A stretch of DNA of 64,000 nt from Macrophomina tecta (GCA_024180945.1 JAKSGN010000005.1:2170001-2234000); one strand, 5' to 3'; counted from the first letter of the stretch, positions 12,555-24,903 are shown. The notes: generated from the sequence alone by a model not told the origin. Made by a program: numbers and translations.

Positions 12555-13474
12555 AGAGCCAATGATAGGCGAGCAAACATCCGAAAGACATGGCGTTGCG
12601 GGATTTCAGTGTAGAAGATACTGATGCATATGGAGCATTTGCCAGTATATAGCTCTGTTTTGGGGCCATCGAGAGATTAATTATGGGATTGATTGACTAC
12701 GAGGTCTGTTCTAGAGGTATTATGGCTGCAAGCAGGCAGATATATGTAACGCGTCGAAGCATCTATGCAGACAAAGCCGTTACCAGTTTCTCTCAAAATT
12801 TACATGAAGGCAATTAGTTTGACGAAGGCCCATCTAGTCAAGGCAGGTCCACGCGCAAGACCTCGAGGGGTCATATGGTTCATAGGGAAGTTTTCATCTC
12901 AATCTGCTCGGACCTGGTTCTCCATCTCAAAAGGAGCATGGCCCGCGAATCGACCTATCGACCAGTCAACTGAGGTCGTACGAACTTATGACGGTCCAGG
13001 CTAAGCTTGCTGATCCACCGGGCAAGCTTCAAGGCTTAAGAAAGTCCGAAGGGATGTGCCGAAAGTGGAAAGGACTGCCCAACGCCCAGAATTATCTTGC
13101 GGCCCGCGGCGCCCGAGGGCGGGGGGGTTGACGAGATGCAACTCTAAATACGAACTTTAGCGAACTCATTGCAGCCCAGATGGCGGACAATTTCCTGGCA
13201 AATGGATGTGGATCGAGGCGAAAATGGTTCGAAGACGGGGGATGATTGGGCCGAGGCGGGGAAGCACTCCACACTGATCGACAGCAAACAAGCCCCTCCC
13301 GCACGCTTCCGAGTTTCCCTTTCAGGCTGAGTATGTTTTGACAGGCATTAGGACGTCATTGCTCACCAGATCTCGCGGGATGCTCACCGTACTCGGACAT
13401 AAATTGAACGACAGCTGGCCATTGGTGCAGCAGACGAGCTCGCCTGGCACATCGTTATATCACCATCCACCATA
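12555..13474. other. Intergenic, 3' flank of ZIP gene and promoter of GH31 gene
   Basis: No coding region or RNA gene recognised in these 0.9 kb. The part next to 13475 must contain the GH31 promoter; an AT-rich ATAAATTG stretch lies near 13400 but is not a clear TATA box. Confidence 0.5.
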
Positions 13475-15768
13475 ATGCATCTCCTCTATAGTCTCGTCTC
13501 CTTGTCTCTTCTCACTGTTTCTGCCCAGAATATCACTTCGGAGTACTTCGCACCGAACTCTACGGGCTTTCGTATGACACATGGGTTCGAGACTATTCTC
13601 GTCCAACCGTACGGTTACGATGGCTTTCGTGTCAGAGCATGGCCCTTCCGGCCTCCAAATGGCAATGAGATCAGCTTCCTCTATGATCCGCCTCTGGAAG
13701 GGCCTGAGAATGGAGAAGTCCGAGCAATGAGCTATGATTTCACTACCAATGGCAATCAGAGCGCCATCATTCGCAATGGTAACACCGTCGTCAAGACATA
13801 CGGCCTCGAGGGTGCTCACTACCGTCTGGCCTTCTACCGCATCGAGCCTGATGGGACAGAAACGCTACTCACGAATGAGTTCAACCCGGTCAAGGCTCTC
13901 AACCCCAGATACTACTCCTGGACCAGCACCGGCTACGAGTTCTCTGCCTCGTTTTCTTTCACTACAACTCCAGACGAACAGATATTCGGGACCGGCACTC
14001 AACAGGATTTTCTGCTGAACAAGAAAGGCTCCGTCATCGACATGATTAATTTCAACTCGTACATTCCGACTCCCGTTTTCATGTCCAGCAAGGGCTACGG
14101 ATTTGTGTGGAACTCTGCCGCTCAAGGCCGAATGGAGTTTGGGCCACGCCGCAACAAGTTCACGTCGGACTCCACAACGCTCGTCGACTATGCCATTGTC
14201 AGTGCCCCGGAAGGCGACTACGATTCGCTCCAGCAGAAGCTCACTGCCATTACCGGCCGTGCGCCGACGCCTCCTGACTTTTCCCTCGGCTACCTCCACT
14301 CGAAACTGCGGTACGAAAACCAAACGGAAGTCGTTCTTCTTGCTCAGGGGTTCCGTGACCGCAATATCCCAGTCTCCATGATAGTCATTGACTACGAGTC
14401 CTGGGCTCAGAACGGTGATTGGGGGCTGGATCCTGCTCTCTGGCCGGATGTCGCTTCGATGGCAGCACAGGTCAAGAACTTGACTGGCGCGGAGATGATG
14501 GCTTCGCTGTGGCCAGCGGTGGAAGATGATAGCCTGAACTACGCTGAGATGCAGCAGTTGGGCCTGCTCGCAGCAACAATGTCGGGGCCGGGCACAACCG
14601 ACTCGTGGAATGGCAGTTACATCAGGAACTACGACAGCACGAACCCGCGCGCCCGCGAGTTCCTGTGGAACACACTGAAGCGGAATTACTACGACAAGGG
14701 GATCAAGAACTTCTGGATCGACCAAGCAGATGGCGGAGCTTTGGGAGAGGCGTGGGAGAACAACGGCCAGACCGCTTACGTTCAATCCATCCCGTATCCG
14801 CTGCCTCAGGTACTCTACCATGCCGGCACGCAGGCATCAGTTGGGAAGCTCTACCCTTGGGCACACCAACAGGCCATTGAGGAAGGGACGCGCAATGCTA
14901 CCGGGACTGAGCAAGGCACAGCGTAGGTCTCACTGTTCCCCTGCCCTCTTAGACGCGAAGTGCCGGATTCTTCGTGCTGACATGACACAGCTGCGACTAC
15001 ATCTCGCTCAGCCGCTCGGGCTACATCGGCTCGCAGCGCTTCTGCAGCATGATCTGGTCGGGCGACACCGAGGCCAGCTGGGAGGTGCTGGGTAACCAGA
15101 TCCCTAACGCGCTGAGCGCGGCGGCAACGGGGTGGTCGTGGTACACGGTCGACGCGGGCGGCTTCCAGCCGGACCCTGCCATCGAGTGGTCCAACAACAT
15201 CGACCGGCCCGAGTACCGCGAGCTGTACGTGCGCTGGCTGCAGTGGACCACCTTCTTGCCCTTCATGCGCAACCACGGCTCGCGCGCCTGCGATGTCCAG
15301 CACGCCTTCACCTGCGACAACGAGCCGTGGACGTACGGCGCCCAGAACACGCCGACCATCGTCTCGTACATCAACCTGCGCTACCGCCTCGCCCCCTACG
15401 TGCGCGCTCTGTTCGAGCAGCTCTCGCGCACAGGCAGGCAGATCCTGCGGCCGCTGTTCATGGACTTCGGCAAGAGCGATGCGAACGTCGTGGCCTGGAC
15501 GAGGGAGAACAAGAACATCACGACGCAGCAGTACATGTTCGGCCCCCGGCTGCTCGTCGCGCCTGTGGTGCTGCCGAACGTGACGACGTGGCCTGTGTAT
15601 CTGCCCAAGACGGCGGGTGAGGGGAGTGGACAGAGGCCGTGGACGTATTGGTGGACGAACGAGACGTTTGCGGGCGGGCAGACGGTGAACGTGAGCGCGC
15701 CGGTGGAACATATCCCCTTGTTCTACCTGGGTGATAGGGACGACATATTCTCCGGAAACGTGTTTTAG
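13475..15768 (+). CDS. Secreted glycoside hydrolase family 31 (alpha-xylosidase/alpha-glucosidase-like)
   Basis: Retaining glycosidase predicted to act outside the cell on alpha-linked glucose or xylose residues; the substrate cannot be read from sequence. There are two exons, 13475-14922 and 14991-15768, with a 68 bp intron (donor GTAGGT, acceptor ACACAG) that splits an Ala codon. The product is 741 aa. Residues 1-17 form a signal peptide (MHLLYSLVSLSLLTVSA). Many N-x-S/T sites fit secretion. The catalytic nucleophile is inferred as Asp416 in FWIDQADGG. The acid/base is Asp508 in MIWSGDTEASW, preceded by the GH31 signature SRSGYIGSQRF. FMRNHGSRACD, also typical of GH31, follows. The WIDQAD context resembles xylosidase-type enzymes more than the WIDMNE of classic alpha-glucosidases. 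Exon 2 is visibly more GC-rich than exon 1. The gene converges on the acyl-CoA ligase gene. Confidence 0.93.
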
Positions 15769-16092
15769 AATTGAGCGAAAAAGGTGGCAGTGAGCGAATG
15801 CGAAATGGCAATTCGAGTACATTGCCTCACGTATTTTGATGCCGATTTATTCTGAGAATATGCATTGCGATTAACACTAATCTACATATCCGCCCGACTA
15901 GTCTCGGACAAACTTCTGACTTACTCTGATTTAGTGTACATCTCTGGGCTGCATTGCTCTAATCTTACCGAACTTCGAGAGAATTTCCTTTCGTCGCCCC
16001 CAGTCCTCACTTGCGTCATCCACTGGCAGTCCTCCGCCTGCCGAGTACTATGGGACTAGTGGGGTGTGTTTTATAACTACACTCCGTCTTGA
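15769..16092. other. Convergent 3' intergenic spacer
   Basis: AT-rich 324 bp between the stop codons of the GH31 gene (+) and the acyl-CoA ligase gene (-). It should hold both 3' untranslated regions. No gene seen. Confidence 0.6.
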
Positions 16093-17993
16093 CTAAAGCT
16101 TCGCCTCCCTGGACACCTCCGCCTGCGCTTGGTCCCTCAGGCTCTTCCGCAGAATCTTGCCGCTCTACACCACCGGCACGTCAGCCACAACTCTACGTCC
16201 GAGTTGGGGGTAATAGCACTTACCGGATTCTTCGGGATCGCCTCCACGAACTTCACCCCGCCGACCAGCCTCTTCGTCCGACTCACCCGCCCCTCTATCC
16301 ACCGCTGCACCTCCTCCTCGCTCAGTCCCCGCCCCTTCTCACCCCTCACAACATACGCCCTTGGCACCTCCTCGCCGCGCACCGTCACGCCCACGACCCC
16401 CGCATCCGCCAGCCCCTCATGCTCCAGCAACACGGCCTCGAGCTCGGCGGGGGCGACCTGGTTGCCCTTGACCTTGATCAGCTCCTTCTTGCGGTCGACG
16501 ATCCACAGGAAGCCGTCGTCGTCGGCGTAGGCGATGTCGCCCGTCTTAAGCCAGCCGTCGGACGTCAGCGTCTCGGCCGTCGCGTCCGGCCGGCCCCAGT
16601 AGCCCTTCATGACGTTGGGCGCGCGAATCCACAGCTCGCCGCGCGCGTTGCGCGGCACCTCGGCCGTGGAGCTGCCGTCGGCGGGCACGATCTTGGCCTC
16701 AGCGTTGGGAGCCAGCTCGCCGACGGATGAGGTCGTGCTGGTGGCGGAGGGGTGCCAGCCGGTCGCTGTGCAGGTGATTCTGCGGAGGAGGCGTCAGCGC
16801 GGTGGGGACTACTGGGATGGGAAAAAAAGTGCGGCATGAGGAAAGGGGTTCTCGAGGCGGGAGGCTGAGGTGACGGCGAAGGCGTCAAGTGGCCAAGGAG
16901 AGGAGAGGTGAAGACAAGGGGAATCCGCTACTTACTCGGTCATGCCCCAGCCCTGCTTGACATTCACCCTGCCGTCTGGCCACAGCTTCTCCAGCTCCGC
17001 ACACATCTCCCTGCTCAATGGCGCGGCGCCGCAGCCAACGCGCTCGATGCTGCTCAGGTCGGCGTTGCGGGCGGCGGGATGCTTGGCCAGGGCCACGACG
17101 ACGGGCGGCACGAGGGCCAGGTCGGTGATGCGGTACTTCTCGATGTACTCGAGCATCTTGAGGAAGTCGAACTTCTGCATCAGGTAGACGGGGATGCCGA
17201 CCAGCGGGGCGTGGGCGCAGAAGATGGTCTGGCCCATGGCGTGATACAGCGGCACGAAGGCCAGGTAGCGGGCGCGGCGGGTGCGCTCCTCGAACAGCGG
17301 ATCCATGCGCGCCCACGACAGCGTCTGGTGCGTGTTGGCGACGTAGTTGCGGTGCGTGATCTCGACGCCCTTGGGCACGCCCGTCGTGCCGGACGAGTAG
17401 TTCAGCACCACCGTCCTGTTCAGCTCGTCCGCCCGCGAGAGCGGCTGCCAGGCGAAGGCCGCGCCTTCTTGCGGCCCCGCCAACAGCGCGCTCCAGTGCC
17501 GCACGTCGCCTACGCCTTGCCCGCGCCCGTCGAAGGTGGCATAGCCGTCGTCGAAGACGAAGACGCGGTCTGACGGCATGCCGATGCTCTTGGCCGCCTC
17601 GATGCCCGTCTGGATGCTGTTCTCGGCGCAGAGCAGGAACTTTGCGCCGGAGTCCTTCAGTTGGTAGGCCAGCTCCCGCGCCACGTACGTGGGGTTGGCG
17701 CCGGTGAAGATGCCCCCGGCCATGATGGTGCCGACTAGTACGGCGGGGAAGAAGATGGTGTTGCCGGAGAAGAGCAGCACGCGGTCACCGGGCTCGAAGC
17801 CCTGGGCACGTAGGCCGGCGGCGAAGCGCTGCGACCATAGCCTGAAGTCGGAAAAGGTGAGGGCATATTTTTCTGGGCTGGCTGCATCTAGGAAGACCTT
17901 GCGGGTGGGGAGAGCGGCAGTGGGAGAGCGGAAGATGTATGTGGCCAGGTCAACGGCCGGGATATCGACCTGATACCGCGATTTTATGGGCAT
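16093..17993 (-). CDS. Peroxisomal 4-coumarate-CoA-ligase-like acyl-CoA synthetase
   Basis: ANL-superfamily enzyme that activates a carboxylic acid as an acyl-AMP and transfers it to CoA. Three exons: 17993-16936, 16779-16224 and 16164-16093; introns are 156 and 59 bp with GTAAGT donors. The product is 561 aa, the usual length. The nucleotide-binding loop YSSGTTGVPKGVEITH lies near residues 198-213. GWGMTE ends exon 1. The hinge and catalytic region GWLKTGDIAYADDDGFLWIV, then DRKKELIKVKG, is in exon 2. The last exon supplies SGKILRKSLR with the catalytic Lys, and ends in Ala-Lys-Leu, a type 1 peroxisomal targeting signal. Unspliced reading of the last intron gives a false C-terminus. The acid substrate (aromatic, fatty or other) is not evident; beta-oxidation or a peroxisomal secondary pathway is inferred. 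No accessory biosynthetic genes are adjacent. Confidence 0.93.
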
Positions 17994-20162
17994 GTTGGAG
18001 AGCGCCCCGTAAGCCAGATGGGTGGGGAGCGGGCGGGCGAGCTTTCGTGATCTTCCTGGCGCTTCAATGGTGCAAAGCCCAGCTCAATGGGGGATTTTGG
18101 GGGGAGAGTGGAGAAATGATGTTCTCCTGGATGGGCGCGAGAGATAGAATGATTTAAGCGCGGGCGGGCGACGAGAGCCCGGGGAAAGGACCACATTTTG
18201 CAGGAATGCCGCGACCGGCGGATTGGCACTGGCAGCAGCGGGCACGTCTTGGGAGAATGGAGTCCGGGTTGGCTGCCGAGCGCGCCTCTTTGCGGGGATT
18301 GTGTGGAGTAGCTCATTTACCGCCGCACTGCCGAGGTTCATCAGGCAGCCCTACATGAAGTCGCGGCCGCTCGTGCGGCTTGCGCTGCGCCAGGCCGCCG
18401 GCAATGACATCCTCAGCGGAGGGAGGCACACAAGAGCCGTGTTGAGCGACGGTGCAGTAGCGCTAGTGTGGGTGCGGACGTCAGAAAAGTCTGAGAAGGT
18501 CGAGAGGGACGGGACGGGCAAGAAAGCTACGGTTCAGGCATCGCCCGGACTCTTCCCATTGCGGACTCGGAGGCGTGTGACGGGCCGCGAGAGAGCAACA
18601 AACAATCGCGCCGAGGCCGGGCAGAGGAGAGAGTGGCACGGCGCCAGACGCGGTGCTACCTGCTGATAACAAGCTTCTGGCACAACGCCTGCCGAGCTGG
18701 CTGGCGCGATGGCCGGCGTCGGGAGCAGCAGTGATGCTGAGGTTGGCAACAGGCTGTCTCAAGCCCGCCGTTTCACCTTGGCTGGCCGGACACAACCCCC
18801 TCCGCCTCTGCCCCGACTACCCTTTACGGCCTGCAGAGCGAGCGTCTGGGACGCCCTCGACCACCCAGCAGAAACACTCCTGTGAATCCACCCTCCCCGC
18901 AACCCAGACGGAATGCGTCGGACCTGCCCGCCCCTTTCGCTTCGCATCGCAGCTGCGCCTCGTCTGCAGCAATCCCGTTTGCCTTTCCAGCCAGTCTGGC
19001 CCTCCCGATTGCGAGCCGAGGCTCCGAGTCCGAGTGGGTCTGCCTCCGTTCCGAGACGAACCGAGTGTCCGCGGCCTTTTTCGCTGCCTGAATGCGTGCC
19101 TGTGCTCTGCCCAGGTGCGATGTGAGGGCGTGCTGGCGAGATGGGCTGGCGTGTTGGCTGCGTTCTGCGGTGCGGGAGTCGCCAGAAAAAAACACGCGCA
19201 AGCAAACAAACACCACGCCAATGATGTGTATATGGGCCGCGTGGTGTTGAGCGATAAGCGAAATTGCACTGGCTGATCACCCGCCCGCCCGCCTGAGCCT
19301 CAACTCACGCCTCCTCGCGTTGGCCCACGCTGGCCTAGTCTGCTTCTCTGACCCTTGTGCCGCTCTTCCGCCCAACCCTCCTCGCTCCCCCCACTCGCAC
19401 TCTGACACGGCTGCGCCTCTCCAGCAAACCACATTCATGCGCCCTCTCAACCAGTGGCAGCTCGATTTCGGCGAGCCCTGCCGTAGTTTGTTCTTCTCGC
19501 CTCGGATGCGGCGAGCTTCCTGCATCTCTGACTGGTCCGGCCGCTAAACCTCCCACGCTGACCCGCCGCCTGAGACTGGAACGCTGTGCTTCGAAACCCA
19601 TCTGTGGAGATCTCGTCTGCACCTGGGCACTATGACCTCCCGCACTTGCGCCTCACCCATGCTCCTGGGCCAGAGATCAGCGGGAAGGGCACGGCCGCCG
19701 CCTGCCACTTCCAGCCCGCTACGCTCTCCCCAGCCTGCCTCTACACCACGTTCGGCGCCTGGTGATGCTCAGTTCCCTGGCTCCCGCCCGTCGGGCCTTG
19801 CGTGGTTCGTCGGTTGACGTCTCAGCGCACTCCACTTCTCACACCTTCTCCATCAGCCTCGAGCGCCACTGAGCACACTGCCGCCTTCGCCTGCCCTTCC
19901 AGACTGTCTGGCTTACCGCAGCCGAGCACCATGGACTTTCGCTAAGCTTTGGGGATACGCCCTCCCAAGACAGGCCAAAGGGGCTATAAAGGCCTCAGAT
20001 CTTCTCCGCCGAGAAGATCCATCATCAGCATCAACCCTTCTCATCTTGCATCAGCTTCACTTCAATCTTTCTTGCGCAGGTCGCTTGTCACACACAACCT
20101 AACTCGATCATTAATAACTCCTTCATTCAAAGCCACTTCCTCCCCAACCCACCACCATCGAA
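17994..20162. other. Divergent intergenic region between acyl-CoA ligase and Egh16-like genes
   Basis: No coding region supported in 2.2 kb. Open frames on both strands are Arg/Ser/Pro-rich and overlap one another. The right end holds the TATA box at 19985 and a pyrimidine-rich leader for the Egh16-like gene; the left end must hold the acyl-CoA ligase promoter. Confidence 0.6.
19985..19990 (+). promoter_or_regulatory. TATA box of the Egh16-like gene
   Basis: A perfect TATAAA in the context GGGCTATAAAGG lies 173 bp upstream of the start codon at 20163. This distance fits a leader of roughly 100-140 nt. Strong TATA boxes in these fungi often mark genes that are strongly or conditionally expressed; that reading is inference. 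Confidence 0.6.
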
Positions 20163-21130
20163 ATGCATTACTCGGCTGTTGTCCTTCTCGCTGCCCTGGC
20201 GGCCCAGACCACCGCTCACGGTGTCGTCACCGAGATTCAGGGCGCAAACGGTGTGAACATGCCCGGTCTTTCCGGTATGCGCTAGTCAAACCACTCTATC
20301 AAGAAGCAACACTGACATTTTCCCAGTCATCGATGGCACTCCCCGTGATTCTCCCAGCCCCGCATCCGGTGCTGAGGCCGACACTTCCATCATCCGTGAC
20401 CGTGAGCTCGGTAGCGGCAAGGCCAGCGCTCTCGGCCGCACTCAGGGTGGCGGCCCCGTCGATGCCGCCTCTGCCATTGCCAAGTTCATGGGCGGCGCTG
20501 GTGGTGCCAAGCGTGGTCTGCTCGACAACATCCTCGGCGGTGGCGGCGCCGGCGGTGCTGGTGGTGCTGCCGGCGGCGCTGCTGCCGATGGCGAAAAGAC
20601 TGCAAAGGGTGCTGCCGAGGCTGGTGTCTCAAAGGCTGCCGGCACTGGTGCCACCTCTGGCCTGCCCACCTGCACCGACAACGGCGAGATCTCCGTCACC
20701 TACCACCAGATCAACCAGGACGGTGCCGGCCCCCTGACCGCTGACGTTGACGCCACTTCTGGTGGTACCGACCCCGCCGCCTTCAAGAAGGCTGAGGTTA
20801 CCCAGAATGTTCCCGGTGTCGCTCTTGGTCTCTCCGCGACCACTACCACCGCCTTCCCCGTCAAGGTCCAGATGCCACAGGGAATGACCTGCTCCGGTAG
20901 CGTTGGTGGTGCTAGCAATGTTTGCATCGCTCGTCTCCGCAACAACACTCCTGCCGGTAAGCATCACTTCCACGTCACTACTCAGTCATTCATTCCACTA
21001 ACACCTCTTGCCCCCAGGTCCCTTCGGTGGCTCCGTTGCTTTCACCCAGAGCCCTGCCGCCAAGAAGCGCGCCATCGAGTACAACCTCCGCAAGCGCCAC
21101 TTCGCCCGCGGTACCATCGGCAAGCTCTAA
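20163..21130 (+). CDS. Egh16/Gas1-like secreted protein (DUF3129 family)
   Basis: Small secreted protein related to barley powdery mildew Egh16 and Magnaporthe Gas1/Gas2, which are expressed during appressorium formation; the biochemical activity is not established to my knowledge. Three exons: 20163-20274, 20327-20956 and 21018-21130, with introns of 52 and 61 bp. The product is 284 aa. Residues 1-18 form a signal peptide (MHYSAVVLLAALAAQTTA), so the mature chain would start with His19-Gly20. Family segments seen are GANGVNMPGLS, EADTSIIRDRELGSGKA, CTDNGEISVTYHQINQDG and KAEVTQNVPG. A Gly/Ala-rich low-complexity stretch lies at about residues 110-150. The mature chain has only three Cys. The C-terminus is basic and includes the dibasic KKR and RKR. 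Recognition rests on recalled family segments; I could not align it. Confidence 0.88.
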
Positions 21131-21303
21131 ATGCAACGCCTCAGGTCTGAACTCCCTCGCAAGGAGCAGTAATGGCCGTTTCCGACGGCATCCTTCACTC
21201 TGGCTCCGGGCAATGTTTTCCTAGGTAATTGGCATTCGGTTAATACGGTTGGGCGTGCTGGGCGCGCGGCAAGAGGCAAAAAAGGTGGTGGTGGTGGTTG
21301 TTG

Positions 21304-21322
21304 TTTTTTTTTTTTTTTTTTT
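21304..21322. repeat. T homopolymer (19 nt)
   Basis: Uninterrupted run of 19 T in the 3' flank of the Egh16-like gene. Confidence 0.95.
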
Positions 21323-23784
21323 CAGCCTGGATTTGATGCCTTTTATTGTCTATTATCATTTTTCATGATTTAGAAGCTGATGCAAGTAATGGTGTGACGG
21401 TCCTGTAAACTTAATCCCCACCTATACATTCTTTAAAATTACGCCGCGTCCCAGTGCGTGCAGTGACATAAACTTTCCTGCCTGAGGCCTCCAGGCAGAC
21501 ATGCTCGCCAACGACACGCAGTCCAATGCTTAGTCGAGTGCCCGCATGAAGCCACGGATGTGGCTGCCCGTTGCGTCCGACTCATGAAAACTAATTTCTG
21601 CCCGTTGTCGCATTTAAGCTTCCGGCACTGCTCGGCGCGGCATTGTCGTTTTGTTTTCCCCATCTTCCCTACCTTCGTTAATCTAAGTAAGTTCTCTCAC
21701 GTGCCACCATCGATCGCATGAATCTCATGCAACTTTTCTCTCTCCCGCTGCCACCTTCTCGGATGTGGAAAAGGGGAGACAACGTCCTTCCCTGCAACCG
21801 CTTCAAACTCCCCAGTCCAGCCGCTGCGAAATTGTTTTGCCCGAAACGGAAAATGCGCGTGCCGCGTCAGCACCACCCACCATGTCTTCCCAATCGCAAT
21901 ATCAGAGAAGAGAACCCGTTCCTCTTCCCTTCTTTTCATACTTTGAGATATGCGCGTCACCAGTCGCACACGTCACGGTAGGCGAAATCACGGTGAGAGT
22001 TATATTAAAAGAAAATGTGAAAAGGGTCTGTTTCATACACACACCGCATGTTCTTTCGTTGCCAGCAGTGCAAGACCTGTAGGACGAGGGTGGCAGTAAG
22101 GACAGACCCTGACGGCGTTTTGCACACCACGTCCTTCCAGAGATTTCCCGCAGGATCTCGTCCCGCTCTCGCCCAAAACCGTTTGTTGCAAGAGTATGTG
22201 TGGTCAACCGCACTCATTCAAGGGCTATCCCCGGCAAAAGGGCCACCCCTGTTCTTGCGAATCTCGGCAGCCGCACTAGCTTCCCTTGTGTTGAGGTAAG
22301 TTCTGCGCTTCCGTTCCCCTTCGAGATCGCCGAACGGTGCGGAACCCGATCGGCTTGGATGGTTCCGCGCGAGGTATTTTACGGCAGGCACGGGCGCCGC
22401 GGAAGGCAACGAAGGTTGAAGTACGGAGATTGGGTTTGGCTTTTCGATTCGTTGCCGCCGCCCGTTGGGCGACTGGGTGTTGTTCGAGGAAGGTTCGGGA
22501 TCGAAGGTAGTTTGTTGGCTCAGGAAGAAACCTTGGGCGAGAATTGGATTTCTTGACTGGATTTTGTCTACGCTTCTCGGTAGATAGAGCTCGGGGCTTT
22601 TGAAGGGGGCCGTATCTTGATTGCAATATCGTGAAGCGAAAAGTTTGCAACCATGTCCGATGAAGCCTGCTCGCGGTGGCTTTTCAGTGGAAAAGCTGTT
22701 GCGGATGCAGACGTAACTTCCGATACGGAGCTGAACCACTCGTTCGGAAAATATACGCTCCCTGAAAACTTATATCGTGATGACTGCTTGTCCTTTTCGC
22801 CAATGACGAGGTATGGATGCGGTGTGGCAAAGAAGCAGCGGCATATTTCACCACGCTCGCCACGTTGTGCCTAAAGCCAGCGCTGGTTACTCGAAGTTTC
22901 CGCGATTCACATGCTTCCGCACAGCTAGTGCAGTACCTGAGGATGATGTACAGTGATGAAGGCCGATGTCGGGCGTCGTATGGAATTGGACACCATGCGA
23001 GGAGGGTAAGGGCAGGGCCGGCAAGAGAGTGTGCAGCTGAAGTCAGCCGCCAGAACAAGGAAGACTCCAGTGTGAAAATTGAATGAGAGGCACTATACGT
23101 CCAGCTAACAGTATCAGTGGTACATCAAGCATCCAGAAGCTGACTGGCCCTCAACTGATGTGGAACGACTCTTACACCTCGTGGTCAAACGCTGCTTTTC
23201 CCTGGACGCTCCACTATACAGGCTCCAGCGCTTGACAAACCGATTGGCGTGATGAGGGACTCTACATTGTTGGCCCCGAACGGCGTCTGCGTTTGCAATG
23301 ACGAAGGAAAAAAATTGTATTGGCGCAGCTTCAGAGAGGCATGCATCGTATCACCACCCTCCTCACCACGCGGCCTCCATCACGAGTGGAAACGCCCCTT
23401 TGTCAGGCCCGGCTGCACCAGTAGTCCTCATTGTGTGACGCACCCACCACTGAATCGACGATACGACCCTGCTATTCCCCCTCGCTATCAGCCTTACACA
23501 GCCTCTTTCCCGAAAACCGCACGAGATCTGCCTGGTCAGACTGCTCGGGCCAAACATCCGCACGCCCCCACTGAGACCGGTCAGTCAAAACCAAAGGGCA
23601 GGCAGAGAAGAGAGAAAACGTACGATTTCTGCCACTACCCGAAGCACCGGACAGACCAGCCCGTATAAGCCCCATGCTCAAGAGGCCGAGTGGAGGGAAG
23701 CAATTGTGTTGCCCCCCTTACTCTTCGGTCGATCCCCGATCTCTCCACCGGCGTTTCCATTAGTCGGGGCGCATACGCACGTCC

Positions 23785-23808
23785 TTTTTTTTTTTTTTTT
23801 TTTTTTTT
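23785..23808. repeat. T homopolymer (24 nt)
   Basis: Uninterrupted run of 24 T, the longest homopolymer in the window. Confidence 0.95.
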
Positions 23809-24885
23809 GCACGCGCCCTCTCCATCCCCCGGGGCTGCGGCCCCTCTTTCTACCACGCGCGCAATCAAGATAGCACCAGCGGGAATGGGGCGATAAGAGG
23901 GGATATGAAGGCATCAGACTTCTAAATCCGACAGGGCGGATGAACAGGGACAGAAAAAGATTAAAAGACCTACGTAATTCGCCGGTCATTGCAACGGGAA
24001 TCAATGCCCGTCCATTCCTCCTACCCCAGATGTTGCAAGGCAACGAATCCGCCGACCCCCTGAAACGCACACACAATCACACAGGGCCGATTTCTTGCTT
24101 ACCAAGAGAGTGCTGGCTAGACCAGACGAGTCAAGCAGAAAGCATTGCGATTGTATGTGCGTGGCTGTTCTCTGCCGGCCGGCGGCCGGCGAATTTCCCT
24201 CTGTGCGTTTGCAGCCCGGAACACCTTAACGCTTGACCTCTCTCTTTGCTCAGCCAGCTAGAGAGAAAGAGGGTGTGAGAGAAATGAGGGCAAGGAAAAA
24301 AAAAAAACCATAAAATTTATTCCGCCGCGTGGTCGGCGCGGAGGTCCCAAGGAAACAAAAAAAGGCGCGCGATCCATCGCTCATCAGCCGCTCGCTCCCG
24401 CGCTCCGCCGGGCGAACGCCCCAAAATGTGGGCTGGGATTCCACCGCCAACAGAAGCCCTATCTGCTATGCCCCGTTAAGGCTAGTGGGCGCTGGTGGGC
24501 AAAAGGGCAGATGGCAGGGAGCGGGCCCTGGGGCGTATGCAAACCCACAGCGCCGGACGAATCAGCGGCGCGGAGAGTCCAACAGATGGCCGTGGCCAAT
24601 GAGAGCGCGCCGGCATCCGATCCTGGGAGATGAGGGGTGGAGCTGGGGCGTGTGCAGGGGCATGTGGTGCTTATTGCCGGATCTTTCTCTGGTTCCTTTG
24701 CGCGCCTCCCCTTTCGATAGTCTGCCTTGTTCCCCTGCGCCCAGTGGCACGGCATCTCGGCTTCACGAGCGGGCGGGGAGAGAAGAAAAGCTGCTAGCGG
24801 AGGAATGGCACGGACAGCGGATAGGCAACTCAAACTATGCGGCTAAGTAACCCAATCGGGTGATGTGCAAGAGACAGGGAAAATT

Positions 24886-24903
24886 AAAAAAAAAAAAAAA
24901 AAA
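24886..24903. repeat. A homopolymer (18 nt)
   Basis: Uninterrupted run of 18 A. Confidence 0.95.

Noticed and set aside
14851..15822. Long minus-strand frame opposite GH31 exon 2
   Set aside because: Shadow of the GC-rich coding exon; the plus strand carries the GH31 catalytic motifs.
16093..21130. Secondary-metabolite gene cluster around the acyl-CoA ligase
   Set aside because: Neighbours are a glycosidase, a zinc transporter and an Egh16-like protein; no synthase, P450 or cluster regulator is present.
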